DNA of 64,000 nt from Gammaproteobacteria bacterium (GTDB lineage Bacteria; Pseudomonadota; Gammaproteobacteria; Xanthomonadales; SZUA-36): the NCBI GenBank assembly GCA_030431095.1, contig JAUIJU010000005.1, positions 43,876 through 107,875 of the forward strand, read 5' to 3'. Below, piece by piece: positions 38,001-47,130 of this stretch (position 1 is the stretch's first letter; each line of letters opens with the position of its first letter). A program made the position numbers and the translations under genes. The notes beneath the pieces are model-generated. The model was not told the DNA's origin. It did not search any database and saw only the letters and a list, made by a program, of their open reading frames with translations.

Positions 38001-40779
38001 GGACCGTTGCCGTGAAGCGCTGTCCCGCGTCGCTGAAGCCGGCCAGTTCGGGGAGCGGTTCGATCTGCAGGGTGACCGGGAGATCGCCCTCGGGCTGACG
38101 CTGGGGTGTCTCCCGCGCGATCAGGGCTTCGAGTCCCGGTGGAGGCGGACCGGCCGGCAGGCCCGTGTCGCCGTCAGCTGCCGCGTCGTCCGCGGGTACC
38201 AGGACGAATTCGGCGGCAGGTCCCATGTCTTCGGGACGAGGCAGGTCGTCGGTGCCGTAAATCGTGCAATCGACGTCCAGGGGCAGGGTGGCGCCCTCGA
38301 GCCTTTGTGCGTAGGTGCGGCGCAGTTTCAGGATGGGCTCGTCGCCGGCGACGAAGGGTTTGAACTCGCCCAGGCTGTCCCGTGTCGGCGTGGTCACGCC
38401 GGCCAACTCCCATACGCGGGATTCAGGCGCGAGCGCGCTGCCATTGGCGAGGCGGCACGCGGCGAAGCCGATCGCGCCGGCGGTCATGTTCAGCCTGAAA
38501 ACGGGTTCCGGTCCTTCCGCGGTGAGCGTCGCGCGCCGGGTCTGGGAGGGGGCCAGTGTCGACGAGCCGTCTTCCGCGAGCACTGCGGGCTCGCCTGCCG
38601 GGGGTGGGGCGCCGGGCGGAAATCGCAGGGCGCAGGTGTAGGCGACCTCCTGGTTCGTTCCTTCCAGGCCCAGGCGCACCGCGCCGCCGAGCGCGGGCGC
38701 ATAGTCGAACAGGGCAATGCCACCAACGAGGTCCGCTACCTTGCTGTCGTCCGACCAGCGATACAGGCGCCAGCGCCCGATACGCGTGCCCGGCTCAGTG
38801 GCGCACAGCATCGCGGCCTGGCCTTCACCCCGGGGCAGGGACACGAAGACCTGGTCAGCGACATCCAGCGCGCCGACCGTTCCGGCGATGTCGCCGTCAC
38901 GGGGCAGTTTGGCCGCGTCGAGCGGGGCGTCGTCCGGCTCATTGCCGGCCAGGGCGGGCAGGCGTTCCACGCCGAGTTCGTAGGATTCGCTGACCGAAGG
39001 CGCGAGGCTGCGCAGCACCACGGCCCAGTCGCCCGCCGGCAGCGTGGACTGGAAGCGGTAAGGCGCCTGCCCCGGTTCGAACACCAGCCGGCCGCCGTAC
39101 TGGCGTCCGTCCAGGTACAGTTTCAGATCCGTGGCGCCGTCCGCTGCGGGCCGCGTCTCGAGCTGGACGGCGCTGGCCGTTTCGAGACGGAAGAGGTAGT
39201 AGTCGGTGTCGCCTTCACGGTGAAATCCACCGCGCACGCCCTGTCCGAAAGTCAGGCGCTGTCCATCGGCCAATGAATCATTGGGTTCGCCCTCGTAGTC
39301 GGACGGCCTGGGACCGAGGTCCATGACGCGCAACAGGTAGTCGCCGTCGGCGCGCACGGTCACCTGATACTCCCCCGGTGACAGGGCCAGCGCGTCGGCC
39401 ATGGATCTGCGGCCAGAAGCGGTGACGTCGGCGACCATGCCTTCGTCGTTGCGCAACTGGATGCGGTCGGCGTCCACGGTGAAGACGCGCCACAGGTGAT
39501 CGGCCTTGTCCCCGGGGATGGTGAAACGATAGCGGTCCTCGTCGTCCGCCCCCCCCGACCCCGAGACCCGCAGGTCCTCCGTCAGCGCCTGGGCGGAGGC
39601 CGGCGTGTCATTGGGCTCGGCCTCCTGGTTGGGACGCGGTGCAGGCGCGGTTGCCAGGGTCAACTGGTAGGGCGATGCACTGTCACTACCGTCCTCGCGC
39701 TCCAGCCGCAGGCGGTACTCACCGGCGGTCAGCGCCAGGGGTGAAGCGTCGAGGCCGCCCCGATCCGGCGTTCTCGTCCAGAGGACGACCTCACGGCCAT
39801 CCTGCAGCCGGCGCAGGTCCGCGCCCAGACGTGCCGTCGGCGAGTCCAGCAGGACGGACAGTTCCAGGCTGGTCGGCGCCTCCAGGGAAAATGAGAACAG
39901 GTCCGTGTCACGCGAGAGCAACACGCCGTGAAAGGTCTGCGCCACCGCCAGCGGGTTGGGGCGATTCTCATCGGGTTCGCTTTCGTCGAGAGCGCCTGGC
40001 GCGGCGCCCAGGCGTATCAGCACGCGCGCCGGTGGCGAGTCCTTCCCCGCGCTCGTCGTCATGGTCAGGGGAAGGTCGGACTCACTGACCAGCGGGTAGC
40101 GCCCGCCCGGCGGCACCGCCTCGCCGGCCAGGCGCGCATCGAGGCTGGCGCGGGCCTCGGCGATGACCTCGATCCGGCGCCGTTCACCCGGACGACCCGC
40201 CAGGGTGAGGTTCAGGCGACTTTCGGGGGCCAGCAACCATTCTCCGTCCGGGATCACGGTGCCGTTTTCCGGGGATGCCTGCAGGGGTGGAACCGTGGCG
40301 ATACGCTCGAGGGTTACGGTGCCCGCGCCGACACTGCTGCTGGCGCTGAGCAGATACGGGTGAACGCGGGAGAGCAACAAGGGACCCAGCGCGGGACGCT
40401 GGTCCTGGCTGAGCGCGGTGCCATGCCGGGCGGGCTGGGTCTGGCCGTCGTAGCGACCCTCCGCGTTGGGAAAGCTGCCCAGCACCAGGGCGCCAGGCCG
40501 TGACAGGGACAGGGTGTAGAAGCCGTCTTCGGGTACCTCGATCCAGATAAAGGCGCCTGCCGCCAGGGTTGCGGCATCGAATTTCAGTGAGCCGCTGGAG
40601 AGCACCGGCGCGGCATCCAGCACGGCGGCCTGTTCCGCCACCGCGGCCAGGGGGTCGTCCTGGCCGGCGACGGGCCCGGCAAACAAGACCAGGGTCACCA
40701 GGACGATCATGACGGAGGGCCAGCGCCGCGTGGACGTCGGAATCCGCGCCGTCCGCCGGGTCAGCTGTTGAGATCGCAT
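35029..40779 (-). CDS. Giant secreted protein: pre-peptidase repeats, discoidin-like domains, two VWA domains
   Basis: 1916 residues, the largest gene here. A signal peptide (ending AGPVAGQ, about 40) leads into four beta domains marked by EPD/EPND motifs at about 268, 388, 497 and 611, as in pre-peptidase C-terminal (PPC) repeats. The middle (about 1080-1330) holds two F5/8 discoidin-like regions. Two von Willebrand A domains follow, with MIDAS motifs DTSGS (about 1456) and DASGS (1659), the second with TDGEE. No catalytic motif or membrane anchor is seen. It may be an adhesion or recognition protein. Single gene with 72 bases before the metalloprotease. Confidence 0.84.
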   Translation of the reverse strand: MRSQQLTRRTARIPTSTRRWPSVMIVLVTLVLFAGPVAGQDDPLAAVAEQAAVLDAAPVLSSGSLKFDAATLAAGAFIWIEVPEDGFYTLSLSRPGALVLGSFPNAEGRYDGQTQPARHGTALSQDQRPALGPLLLSRVHPYLLSASSSVGAGTVTLERIATVPPLQASPENGTVIPDGEWLLAPESRLNLTLAGRPGERRRIEVIAEARASLDARLAGEAVPPGGRYPLVSESDLPLTMTTSAGKDSPPARVLIRLGAAPGALDESEPDENRPNPLAVAQTFHGVLLSRDTDLFSFSLEAPTSLELSVLLDSPTARLGADLRRLQDGREVVLWTRTPDRGGLDASPLALTAGEYRLRLEREDGSDSASPYQLTLATAPAPRPNQEAEPNDTPASAQALTEDLRVSGSGGADDEDRYRFTIPGDKADHLWRVFTVDADRIQLRNDEGMVADVTASGRRSMADALALSPGEYQVTVRADGDYLLRVMDLGPRPSDYEGEPNDSLADGQRLTFGQGVRGGFHREGDTDYYLFRLETASAVQLETRPAADGATDLKLYLDGRQYGGRLVFEPGQAPYRFQSTLPAGDWAVVLRSLAPSVSESYELGVERLPALAGNEPDDAPLDAAKLPRDGDIAGTVGALDVADQVFVSLPRGEGQAAMLCATEPGTRIGRWRLYRWSDDSKVADLVGGIALFDYAPALGGAVRLGLEGTNQEVAYTCALRFPPGAPPPAGEPAVLAEDGSSTLAPSQTRRATLTAEGPEPVFRLNMTAGAIGFAACRLANGSALAPESRVWELAGVTTPTRDSLGEFKPFVAGDEPILKLRRTYAQRLEGATLPLDVDCTIYGTDDLPRPEDMGPAAEFVLVPADDAAADGDTGLPAGPPPPGLEALIARETPQRQPEGDLPVTLQIEPLPELAGFSDAGQRFTATVQISSESDRPLTLEVRFSVPGEGWRVTPPAQPLTLAPGASHAVSAEITAPPWIAPAQRPELLVRTTAGDAFAAAMADVPVGATSLPVNPMTYWHAPDALRGGLNILHHGLGARITEWGGEATTERQQEQEKALHDGLAPHIGSVNLPPDVAFRLPVTAELVGVMVQLRSTAGSGRWPTEVEVHVPDGDAGWRRVAAGTLESVHAPQYLVFDRPVSTDRLRFTFPRCPTVCDQVYVQELQAIATPGTHPPGLPSINAADPALGGHVVWASTRFGGAWNSEFLVGDPARSNGGWPSPNRTSSVTATVAFHQNRAARVQSVTWIGDPDDDRRIPEGRLDASLAGPGGPWTTLGVLPAPQSEALRSTLELARPAWVRYLRFVFDLPEKEHHYGPDAIEVTEVPGTSVLGLWEDDQPEAAYEARVDWSPPAPVPPTGGADRATAVELPVGEPIRSSVVIERNEDWWRLVVPEGPVRGLRLAFERQRPEVVTELFDTQGAPVALENTGGQGQREAILTPGEYFLRIYEPPRSVVITWDTSGSVAHYVPRTLAAVRTWGRSLQPGRDALHLLPFGGQDFLLPDWAETPEALEPALGALTEENSSDAESALLIAAKALAERRGARGIVVMTDAETSSNDKLWPAMLDAMPRVVSLSVDSDSRANAAVMMDWANVNGGRFQRVIGPLGLADGMDMANALFRAPKAYGLTASLEELVEPEGEADLTVLPGAGGAATGAVELILDASGSMLQRMEGRRRIDIAHDALAGLVRDTLPEGMPFAFRAFGLEEDACHTELKLPLAPLDREAAARAIEAVPAINLAKTAIADSLYAAGEDLAAATPPRVVVLVTDGEETCEGDPEAAIAALREAGLDARVNIVGFAIDDAALTETFASWADSGGGGYFEAGGADALEGAIADALKPRFDIVRTYLDGRTEVVGSVALGDTITVPAGRVTVSPGSGASGAPVTLQLAPDQSASLFFTPGGGLEQAADPGQPTGDQAR

Positions 40780-40995
40780 GAAATCAACCTAGCACACACG
40801 CCCCGGGTTCGCCGGGATCGCTGAGCCACCGATGCGCCAGGTTGGCCCGCTTCCGCACGCAGGATGCGCGGCTGCCGCCACAACAGCCTCGTGACGGGAA
40901 ACACCGGCCAGTTGCCGCGAGGTCGAGCCCACACAGTGAGCGGTGAGACAATTCACGTTGAAAATCCAGACCGTGCTTGCACCGGCAGGTCGTGA

Positions 40996-42270
40996 TCAGG
41001 GTTGGGCTTGGACAGGTGTTGCCGAGACTTCGCCGTAGACAGCGGCGCGGAACCGCGTGTGCGCTTCGCCCCAGAACGGCATGCGCTGGATGAAAAACAC
41101 GGCGGCCAGCCGGTTCGTCGGGTCGACCCAGAACAGCGTGCTGGCGGCGCCGTCCCAGAAGAACTCGCCGACCACGCCGCGATTTTCATCCGGTGTGGCC
41201 GGTGGCGCCACGCGCACCGCGAAATCGATACCGAAACCCACCTGGCCCTTGCCGGGCAGCCAGGTGCGGTCGGTCACCGTGTCCGGCAACTGGTCGGTCG
41301 CCATCAGTCGCACCGTCGCGGCCTGCAGGACGCGCCGGCCCCCCAACTCGCCTTCCCCCAGCAGCATGCGGGCAAAACGCATGTAGTCGTCGAGCGACGA
41401 TGCCAGGCCCCAACCGCCCGGCGTGAGCGGGTGTGGCCGGGTCACCAGGGGCGGGTCGGGGTCGCGTTCGAGCCGGTCGGAGCCCTCGGCCGCCAGGTAC
41501 GTGATGGCGACGCGATCATGGGCCTGGCCGGGGACATGCCAGGTGGTTTCGTTCATGCCCAGCGGCGCCAGGACCTGTTGCTGGACGTAGTCGGCGAAGG
41601 GCATGCCGGAAAAATGCTCGACCAGCCGCGCCTGGACATCCACCGCGTCGCTGTAAAGCCAGCGCGTACCCGGCGGGCTGTCCAGGGGAATCGAGGCGAG
41701 CCGGCTCACGGCCTCGGCCAGGGAGTTGTCGACATTCAGGGGGTCCGCTTCCTGGTAACGCGCCTGCAGCCAGGGGTCGGACTGCCAGCTGCTGGCCAGC
41801 CCCGCAGTGTGCCGGGTCAGGTCGCGGATCGTGGGCGCGCGCGGGGGCGGCACGAGGCGGGGCTTGCCGTCCTTGCCCAGGCCCTCGAATACGCGCAGGT
41901 CGGCGAACTCCGGCAGGTACTCGGCGACCGGGTCGTCGAGGTCGAATGCACCGCGCTCCCACCATTGCATCAGGGCCACGCCGGTGACCGGTTTGGTCAT
42001 GGACCATACCTGCACCAGGGTGTCGCGTTTCATTGGCCGGCCCGCCTCCCGGTCGGCGAGGCCGAACGCACCGAAATACGCCTCCCGGCCATCTTCCCAG
42101 ATCAGCGCGGAGGCGCCGGCCACCTGTCCTTCATCGACCAGGGCGCGAAGGGCAGCGTCGATGGGAGCGCGGCTGACGACCGCCGGTTCGGTCGGTGTTG
42201 CATCGCTCGCAGCAAGTGTGGTGGTCGTCAGCAGGGCACTGAACAACATCGTTCGGCAAAAATCTGTCAT
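40996..42270 (-). CDS. Exported beta-lactamase-fold serine hydrolase
   Basis: 424 residues from the ATG at 42270, chosen because it starts with a signal peptide (ending TLAAS); the frame to 42471 is longer but carries no export signal. PF00144 fold: SxxK in VWSMTKPVTG, Y-S-D in WLYSDAVDV where most members have YxN, and a late WDGAAST in the position of the third motif. The Asp in place of Asn is seen in EstB-like esterases. Likely an esterase or D-amino-acid peptidase in the periplasm. It shares the fold but not the C-terminal modules of the hydrolase at 4777. Confidence 0.85.
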   Translation of the reverse strand: MTDFCRTMLFSALLTTTTLAASDATPTEPAVVSRAPIDAALRALVDEGQVAGASALIWEDGREAYFGAFGLADREAGRPMKRDTLVQVWSMTKPVTGVALMQWWERGAFDLDDPVAEYLPEFADLRVFEGLGKDGKPRLVPPPRAPTIRDLTRHTAGLASSWQSDPWLQARYQEADPLNVDNSLAEAVSRLASIPLDSPPGTRWLYSDAVDVQARLVEHFSGMPFADYVQQQVLAPLGMNETTWHVPGQAHDRVAITYLAAEGSDRLERDPDPPLVTRPHPLTPGGWGLASSLDDYMRFARMLLGEGELGGRRVLQAATVRLMATDQLPDTVTDRTWLPGKGQVGFGIDFAVRVAPPATPDENRGVVGEFFWDGAASTLFWVDPTNRLAAVFFIQRMPFWGEAHTRFRAAVYGEVSATPVQAQP

Positions 42271-42494
42271 GGTCTCTGGTCTCGCGATCGGGTACGCAGC
42301 ACGCCCGGTGAGCCGGTGACGTGTCGCTGACGTTAGCATACCGGCGGGATACCGCTCGATCACCGGGTGGGCGAAGGCATCCTGGTCAATGAATTTCGCG
42401 CCGCCGAGGCGGATCGGGACTGCCCGGTGTCGAGCGGGGATTTCGAGGTCTGATAGACCCGGAACGGGCAATCTCCAGAGGGTGCTTCGCGGGG

Positions 42495-44090
42495 CTAGGC
42501 GGCCCGTCGCGCTCGCAGGCCGGTCCGGGCGCGGCCCACGTCACCCAGCAACAACGTGCAGCCGCAGGCGATGATCCCGAACACCAGGGGTTGCGTGGTG
42601 GCCAGGTAGCGGTAGATGTCGAAGGTATGGGTGGCGGCGATCAACGTGGTGTGCAGCACGTAGATGGCCAGCAGGAGGCCGCCGAATCCCGTCAGGGCAT
42701 CGCCTTCCTGCCGGTCCCAGGCCCAGGGCCTGCGCCAGGGCAACCGCGCCAGGCCTCCCAGCACCAGGCGGGCCACGGCGAGCAGGAACAGCAGGCTGAC
42801 CACACCGCGTGGCCACAGCGATCGGCTGAACGATTCACCCAGCAGCCGGGAACCCTGGCCCTCGCCCGGATGGGCCAGCCCCAGCCGCTGCGGCCAGTCT
42901 CCGTAACCTTCGAGCTGACGTCGCGTAAAACGATACAGCCGTTCGCCACCCAGGGCGTTGACCGTGCGAATCGGGTGCAGGAAGGCGAAGGATTCCTGCG
43001 CCACGATCTTGCCCAGGTATTCCGGCAGTGCGCGGCTCAGGAGGATGCGGACATTGGCGCGGAAAAACGCGTCCTGTTCCCGGCGGTCCTCGAACAGCTC
43101 GTCCAGAAGCCGGCTGCGCAACAGGCACCAGTCGCCGTGATAGCCGATTCTGGGCCAGGTGCGCGAATCCAGGGATGCCTGGCCGATCTTGTATCCGGTG
43201 GACAGTTCGTCGTCCAGGGCGACCAATTCGGACGGTTCGAGAAAGCGGCCGATCGACGGCATGACGTGCCAGTGATTGCGCAGGATGGGATAGTGGTTGC
43301 AGAACACCGTGCGCAGGCCGAAATGGGTTTTCTCCGTACCGTTGTTCAACGACGAGGGCAGCGCCACGCCGATGGCCGCGCCGGCCAGCAGCAAGGCCGC
43401 CGCAACGGCGGCCGCGCCGGGTCGACGCCGCAGTCGCAGGAGCAGCATGCCGCCCAGCGCCAACCAGCCCACCCAGGCGCCCAGCAGCCAGTGCGACTTC
43501 AACCACAATGGCAAAAAGCACAGCAGCGAAGTGGCCAGGGTGACAATGACCAGGCGCGGCCAGGACACCCGGGCCCGGAAGCGCCTGATCAGCCACCAGG
43601 CGAATACGGCCAGGGCGCTCAGCGCCAGGGTGTAAGGCGCTTCGGAGGCGAAGTAGTGCGCCAGGACGATCAACAGCGGCCAGAACACAACCAGCGCCAC
43701 GAACGCGGCAACCAGGGGGTAGCGCCAGGGAGAGCGCAGGCACTGAGCCAGCGGGTAGGCCAGCAGCCCGGCGGACAGGGAAATCATGAGCAACTGCTGC
43801 GCCACGACACCCATCGTTCCGATCCCCGCGCGAAAGTTGACCAGCAGGTAGAGCGGATAGAGGAACGGGCGCTTGCCGGGGTCGAACGCACCGCCTTGCA
43901 AGGTATCCAGGGCGGGGAACAGGTAGGTCCAGGCATCCACGGTATAGGCCTGCCAGGCCGCGAAGCCCGATGCCTGGTCCCAGGCCAGGTAGAGACCCCA
44001 GGAAACGGCGACGTTCAGCGCGACCCAGGCGAGCAGGCGGCTGTTCGGCGCCGCCGGGGTCGTAGATTTATCAGGCTCAGGGACCGCCAT
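42495..44090 (-). CDS. Polytopic membrane glycosyltransferase, GtrC-like candidate
   Basis: 531 residues with about ten membrane spans and a periplasmic loop of about 170 residues (270-430) containing NNGTEKTHFG, FCNHYPILRNHWHV and RIGYHGDWCLL. The acidic first loop (TVDAWTYLFPALD) resembles GT-C enzymes. It starts 14 bases inside the DPM1-like glycosyltransferase gene. Order and overlap match gtrA-gtrB-gtrC cassettes, in which the third gene transfers sugar from a polyprenyl carrier to a surface polymer; that role is inferred. Confidence 0.72.
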   Translation of the reverse strand: MAVPEPDKSTTPAAPNSRLLAWVALNVAVSWGLYLAWDQASGFAAWQAYTVDAWTYLFPALDTLQGGAFDPGKRPFLYPLYLLVNFRAGIGTMGVVAQQLLMISLSAGLLAYPLAQCLRSPWRYPLVAAFVALVVFWPLLIVLAHYFASEAPYTLALSALAVFAWWLIRRFRARVSWPRLVIVTLATSLLCFLPLWLKSHWLLGAWVGWLALGGMLLLRLRRRPGAAAVAAALLLAGAAIGVALPSSLNNGTEKTHFGLRTVFCNHYPILRNHWHVMPSIGRFLEPSELVALDDELSTGYKIGQASLDSRTWPRIGYHGDWCLLRSRLLDELFEDRREQDAFFRANVRILLSRALPEYLGKIVAQESFAFLHPIRTVNALGGERLYRFTRRQLEGYGDWPQRLGLAHPGEGQGSRLLGESFSRSLWPRGVVSLLFLLAVARLVLGGLARLPWRRPWAWDRQEGDALTGFGGLLLAIYVLHTTLIAATHTFDIYRYLATTQPLVFGIIACGCTLLLGDVGRARTGLRARRAA

Positions 44091-45045
44091 GGCGGCGGTG
44101 TTCCCCGAAGCCGAGGTAGCTGCCCATGAATGACTGGTAGCGTGCGGCGGAAATCGATTCCATCGCGAAGCCGACGGTCAGAAAGACGATGCCGCCCAGC
44201 ATGATCGCCAGGCTGGCGAACCAGGTGGGGAATCGCTCCACCAGGCCGGTCTCTGCGTACTCCCAAAGGACCGGAACGGCGACGGCGAACCCGACCAGCA
44301 GCATGCCCATGCCCAGCGTGCCGAACACCCGCAACGGGGCGTAGTCGCGCAGGAACACGATGAAGAACGCCAGGATGCGCAGACCGTCGGAATACTTGGA
44401 AAGCTTGCTGTACGAGCCTTCGGCGCGGGCATGGTAGGGCGTGCTCATTTCCCTGACCGGCAGACGATACACTGCCGCGTGGGCATTGAGTTCCGGTTCG
44501 ATCTCGAATCCCCGGGCCCGGCAGGGGAAGGTCTTGACGAAGCGGCGCGACATGACTCGGTAACCCGAGAGCAGATCCTCCACCCGGGTCGAAAACAAGG
44601 TGCAGAACAGCCAGCTGTAGGCCTTGTTGGCGAACTCGTGGCCGGCCGGGTACTGGCCCGCATCGGCGCCGATGCGCCGGCCGATCACCATGTCCAGGCG
44701 CTCGTCGAGCAGGGTGCGAACCATCGCCGGCGCCGAGGGCGCGTCGTAGGTCGCGTCACCGTCCGCCATCACGTAGACGTCCGCGTCGATTTCGCTCAGC
44801 AGGCGGCGTACCGCATTGCCTTTGCCCGGGAAAGGCTGGTGCAGCACCTCGGCGCCGGCGGCGCGGGCGACCTCGACCGTGTCGTCGGTGCTGGCATTGT
44901 CGCAGACGATGATGCGCGCGTCGGGCAGCGCGGCCCGAAATGCTTCGATGGTCGGCGTGATGGCCGCCGATTCGTTACGGCAGGGAAAAATAACGGCAAC
45001 GGACGGCGCCGGGTCGAGGGGCTCGTCGGGTGTGACTTGGGACAT
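44077..45045 (-). CDS. GT2 glycosyltransferase, DPM1/GtrB-like
   Basis: 322 residues. The N-terminal GT-A domain has FPCRNESAAI, CDNASTDDT and the DxD-type metal site D95-G-D97 (VMADGDATY), then GYRVMSRRF. Two C-terminal membrane spans (about 235-258 and 275-300) match the bactoprenol glucosyltransferase GtrB. It would charge undecaprenyl phosphate with a sugar on the cytoplasmic face. It lies between the GtrA-like flippase gene (31 bases) and the GtrC-like gene (overlap). Confidence 0.86.
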   Translation of the reverse strand: MSQVTPDEPLDPAPSVAVIFPCRNESAAITPTIEAFRAALPDARIIVCDNASTDDTVEVARAAGAEVLHQPFPGKGNAVRRLLSEIDADVYVMADGDATYDAPSAPAMVRTLLDERLDMVIGRRIGADAGQYPAGHEFANKAYSWLFCTLFSTRVEDLLSGYRVMSRRFVKTFPCRARGFEIEPELNAHAAVYRLPVREMSTPYHARAEGSYSKLSKYSDGLRILAFFIVFLRDYAPLRVFGTLGMGMLLVGFAVAVPVLWEYAETGLVERFPTWFASLAIMLGGIVFLTVGFAMESISAARYQSFMGSYLGFGEHRRHGGP

Positions 45046-45076
45046 CGATCAGCCTTGTCGTTTTGATTTCGGGGGG

Positions 45077-45526
45077 TTACGGGCCGGATTCAGGATCGTG
45101 CAGCAGGGCGCGGGCCATGACGAAATTGAACACCATGCTCACGCCGGTACCGAGGATAACCGCCAGCACCGGCTGCTCCGCAAACAGGGGCAGTCGCCAG
45201 ACGAGCAGGGAGTATACGCCAAAGTTGATGACGCCTCCCAACGCCATTGCGGCCAGATAACGGGCCAGTTCACCGACCTGCTGGCGGCGGCCTAGCTGCC
45301 GGGAGCGGAAGGAAAACCGGCGGTTGCAGAACCAGGTGAAGGTGGCGGCCGCGCCAATGGACAGGGCGCGGGAAGCGTAGAGGTCCAGTCCCAGGGCCAG
45401 CAGCAGGTACAACACGCCGGTGTCGACCAGGAATCCCAGTACGCCAACCACGGCGAACCGGGAAAACTGGGAGACGACGCTGACGACGCCGCGCCCATGA
45501 TGGGCGCGTTCGTGGGGCGCCGCCAT
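45077..45526 (-). CDS. GtrA-family membrane protein (lipid-linked sugar flippase)
   Basis: 149 residues from the ATG at 45526; a longer frame to 45724 overlaps the dioxygenase gene and was rejected. Four membrane spans with the GtrA signature FSRFAVVGVLGFLVDTG at the first, then FTWFCNRRFSF and YLAAMALGGVINFGVYS. The family is thought to flip polyprenyl-phosphate-glucose. First gene of the GtrA/GtrB/GtrC-like trio; 22 bases after the dioxygenase stop. Confidence 0.85.
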   Translation of the reverse strand: MAAPHERAHHGRGVVSVVSQFSRFAVVGVLGFLVDTGVLYLLLALGLDLYASRALSIGAAATFTWFCNRRFSFRSRQLGRRQQVGELARYLAAMALGGVINFGVYSLLVWRLPLFAEQPVLAVILGTGVSMVFNFVMARALLHDPESGP

Positions 45527-45548
45527 TACCGGTGGTTGCGTCGTCGGC

Positions 45549-46613
45549 TCACCACTTGTCCGGCAGGGCGCCGACGCGGTCGAACTTTTCGCCGATGATG
45601 ACGCCCAGTTCACGCGACTCGCCGTCGTCAAGCGTGATGCCCGGTCGGCCATGGGCGAAACGGTAGTTGCAGACCACGGCCACGTCGCCGGGCTTCCAGT
45701 CGAGGGGCTGGCCGAAGCGGTCATAGACCGCCACGAACTGGCGCTTCTCCTCGCGGGTCATCGTGGTGCCGTCACCGAAAGTCAGCCTCAGGGGGCGCTG
45801 ATCGTAGGGAAGGTGCATCACCCGGGGCCAGGCGTCGAACCACATGCCGTCATCGGCCACGCTGGCGAACAGGACATTGCGGTCCAGGGCCGGAAAATAT
45901 TCGAAGGCCGACACGGTATAGCGGGTTTTCAACAGCCGGTCCGGACCCCACTCGGTGTCCAGGCCCAGGTCGCGGGCCCGGGCCTCGGCCTCGTCCGGGT
46001 CATCGGTCAGCATCGATTTCTGCCAATGGTTGTAAACGCCGATCTGCTCGGTGCCGGTAAAGGCGTCACGGTCGGTCAGGTCGCGGTGGTAACACACCCC
46101 CAGGTCGCGCAGCTTGCGGCCGAAGGGCGTCTCCAGCAGGGCCTCGGTGGCCTGCAGGTTATCCGAAACGAAGGTCGCGCCCCTGCCGGGCACGGTGCTC
46201 TGGCACAAAAAGCCGAGCAGGCGGGTGCTGTGGCTGATGTACGCCATCTCGTGGTGGTAGTGGAGCCAGGCGGACAGGGGAGCGCCCACCTCGTAGACAT
46301 TGGATGCCAGATTGCCACGTGGGTTGGCGCCGCCCTGGTAGTGCATCTCCGCGTCGATGACCAGGCGCGCCAGGCGCCGCATGTCGGCCAGCGCGTCCAG
46401 TCCCGTGTTGATCACGTGCACCAGTCCGACGGTGTCGTAGGTCTCGCGCATCCGCCGTGACAGTTCCGATCCGGGCGCCAGGTCCGCGTCGTTCATGGCG
46501 TAGTCGGCGCCGTCCACGGTGAAGCGGGCAGGATCCAGCGCGGGCGCGCCGGTCCACCAGCGGGGCTCGATCACGCCGGGCCGGGGCGTGAAGATATCAT
46601 TTGCGACTGACAT
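45549..46613 (-). CDS. TauD/TfdA-family Fe(II)/2-oxoglutarate dioxygenase
   Basis: 354 residues from the ATG at 46613; the frame is open further upstream but only through the thioesterase gene. The metal triad is HHEMAY (H-x-E in place of H-x-D) and distal His in YRFAHGRPGI, as in plant clavaminate-synthase-like relatives. The 2-oxoglutarate Arg is likely in ESRELGVI. It hydroxylates or decarboxylates an unknown substrate. It lies 85 bases after the thioesterase/BKACE pair. A gamma-butyrobetaine hydroxylase role is possible but the N-terminal zinc domain of that enzyme is missing. Confidence 0.84.
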   Translation of the reverse strand: MSVANDIFTPRPGVIEPRWWTGAPALDPARFTVDGADYAMNDADLAPGSELSRRMRETYDTVGLVHVINTGLDALADMRRLARLVIDAEMHYQGGANPRGNLASNVYEVGAPLSAWLHYHHEMAYISHSTRLLGFLCQSTVPGRGATFVSDNLQATEALLETPFGRKLRDLGVCYHRDLTDRDAFTGTEQIGVYNHWQKSMLTDDPDEAEARARDLGLDTEWGPDRLLKTRYTVSAFEYFPALDRNVLFASVADDGMWFDAWPRVMHLPYDQRPLRLTFGDGTTMTREEKRQFVAVYDRFGQPLDWKPGDVAVVCNYRFAHGRPGITLDDGESRELGVIIGEKFDRVGALPDKW

Positions 46614-46698
46614 GGCGCATGACCTCGATACGGCCTCGCATGATAACCCTGGAGGCGCACGGTGCAAATGCCCCGTTCCTCCCGGATCGACCGGTGCT

Positions 46699-47130
46699 TC
46701 AGTCCTCGACCAGGTGGCGCTGGGCAGCGCTGCGCAGTTCGTCATCCATGGCCAGGGCCCGGCGGGCCGCCAGGTCGAAAAGCACACCGGTGCTTTGCAG
46801 CGTGGCGGCCGATTCGCCGGTATCGCGCTTTGACATGCGGTAGTCGACCGTGATCGACTTGGTGCCCACGTGGGACAGGGTGGCATGGATCTCGAGCAGG
46901 TCGCCGGCCAGAATTTCGAGCTGGTAGTCGATCACGTGACGCGCGTCGACCCAGGCCCGGCGGCCCTCCGGGTCGCTGGCCCCGCTCCAGCCGAACACCT
47001 CGTACAGGAAATGGTAGGAGGCATCGTCGAACATGGCGACGTAGTGGCGCGTGGTCAGGTGCCCCAGGCCATCGCATTGCCAGGGATGCGCGATGCCCTT
47101 GTACACGCTCAGCGGTGTCGGTTCAGGCAT
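46699..47130 (-). CDS. Hotdog-fold acyl-CoA thioesterase, betainyl-CoA thioesterase candidate
   Basis: 143 residues, a 4HBT/YbgC-type hotdog domain. The catalytic N-terminal block is [20 protein letters not shown] with Asp20, His24 and Tyr30. It overlaps the end of the BKACE gene by eight bases, so the two are coupled. BKACE plus such a thioesterase is the arrangement of the carnitine catabolic genes cdhC-cdhB, where the thioesterase releases glycine betaine from betainyl-CoA; other beta-keto acid routes are also possible. Confidence 0.82.
   Translation of the reverse strand: MPEPTPLSVYKGIAHPWQCDGLGHLTTRHYVAMFDDASYHFLYEVFGWSGASDPEGRRAWVDARHVIDYQLEILAGDLLEIHATLSHVGTKSITVDYRMSKRDTGESAATLQSTGVLFDLAARRALAMDDELRSAAQRHLVED

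Noticed and set aside
42591..44129. 512-codon plus-strand open frame rich in Gln and Gly
   Set aside because: Antisense to the GtrC-like gene; no recognisable sequence.
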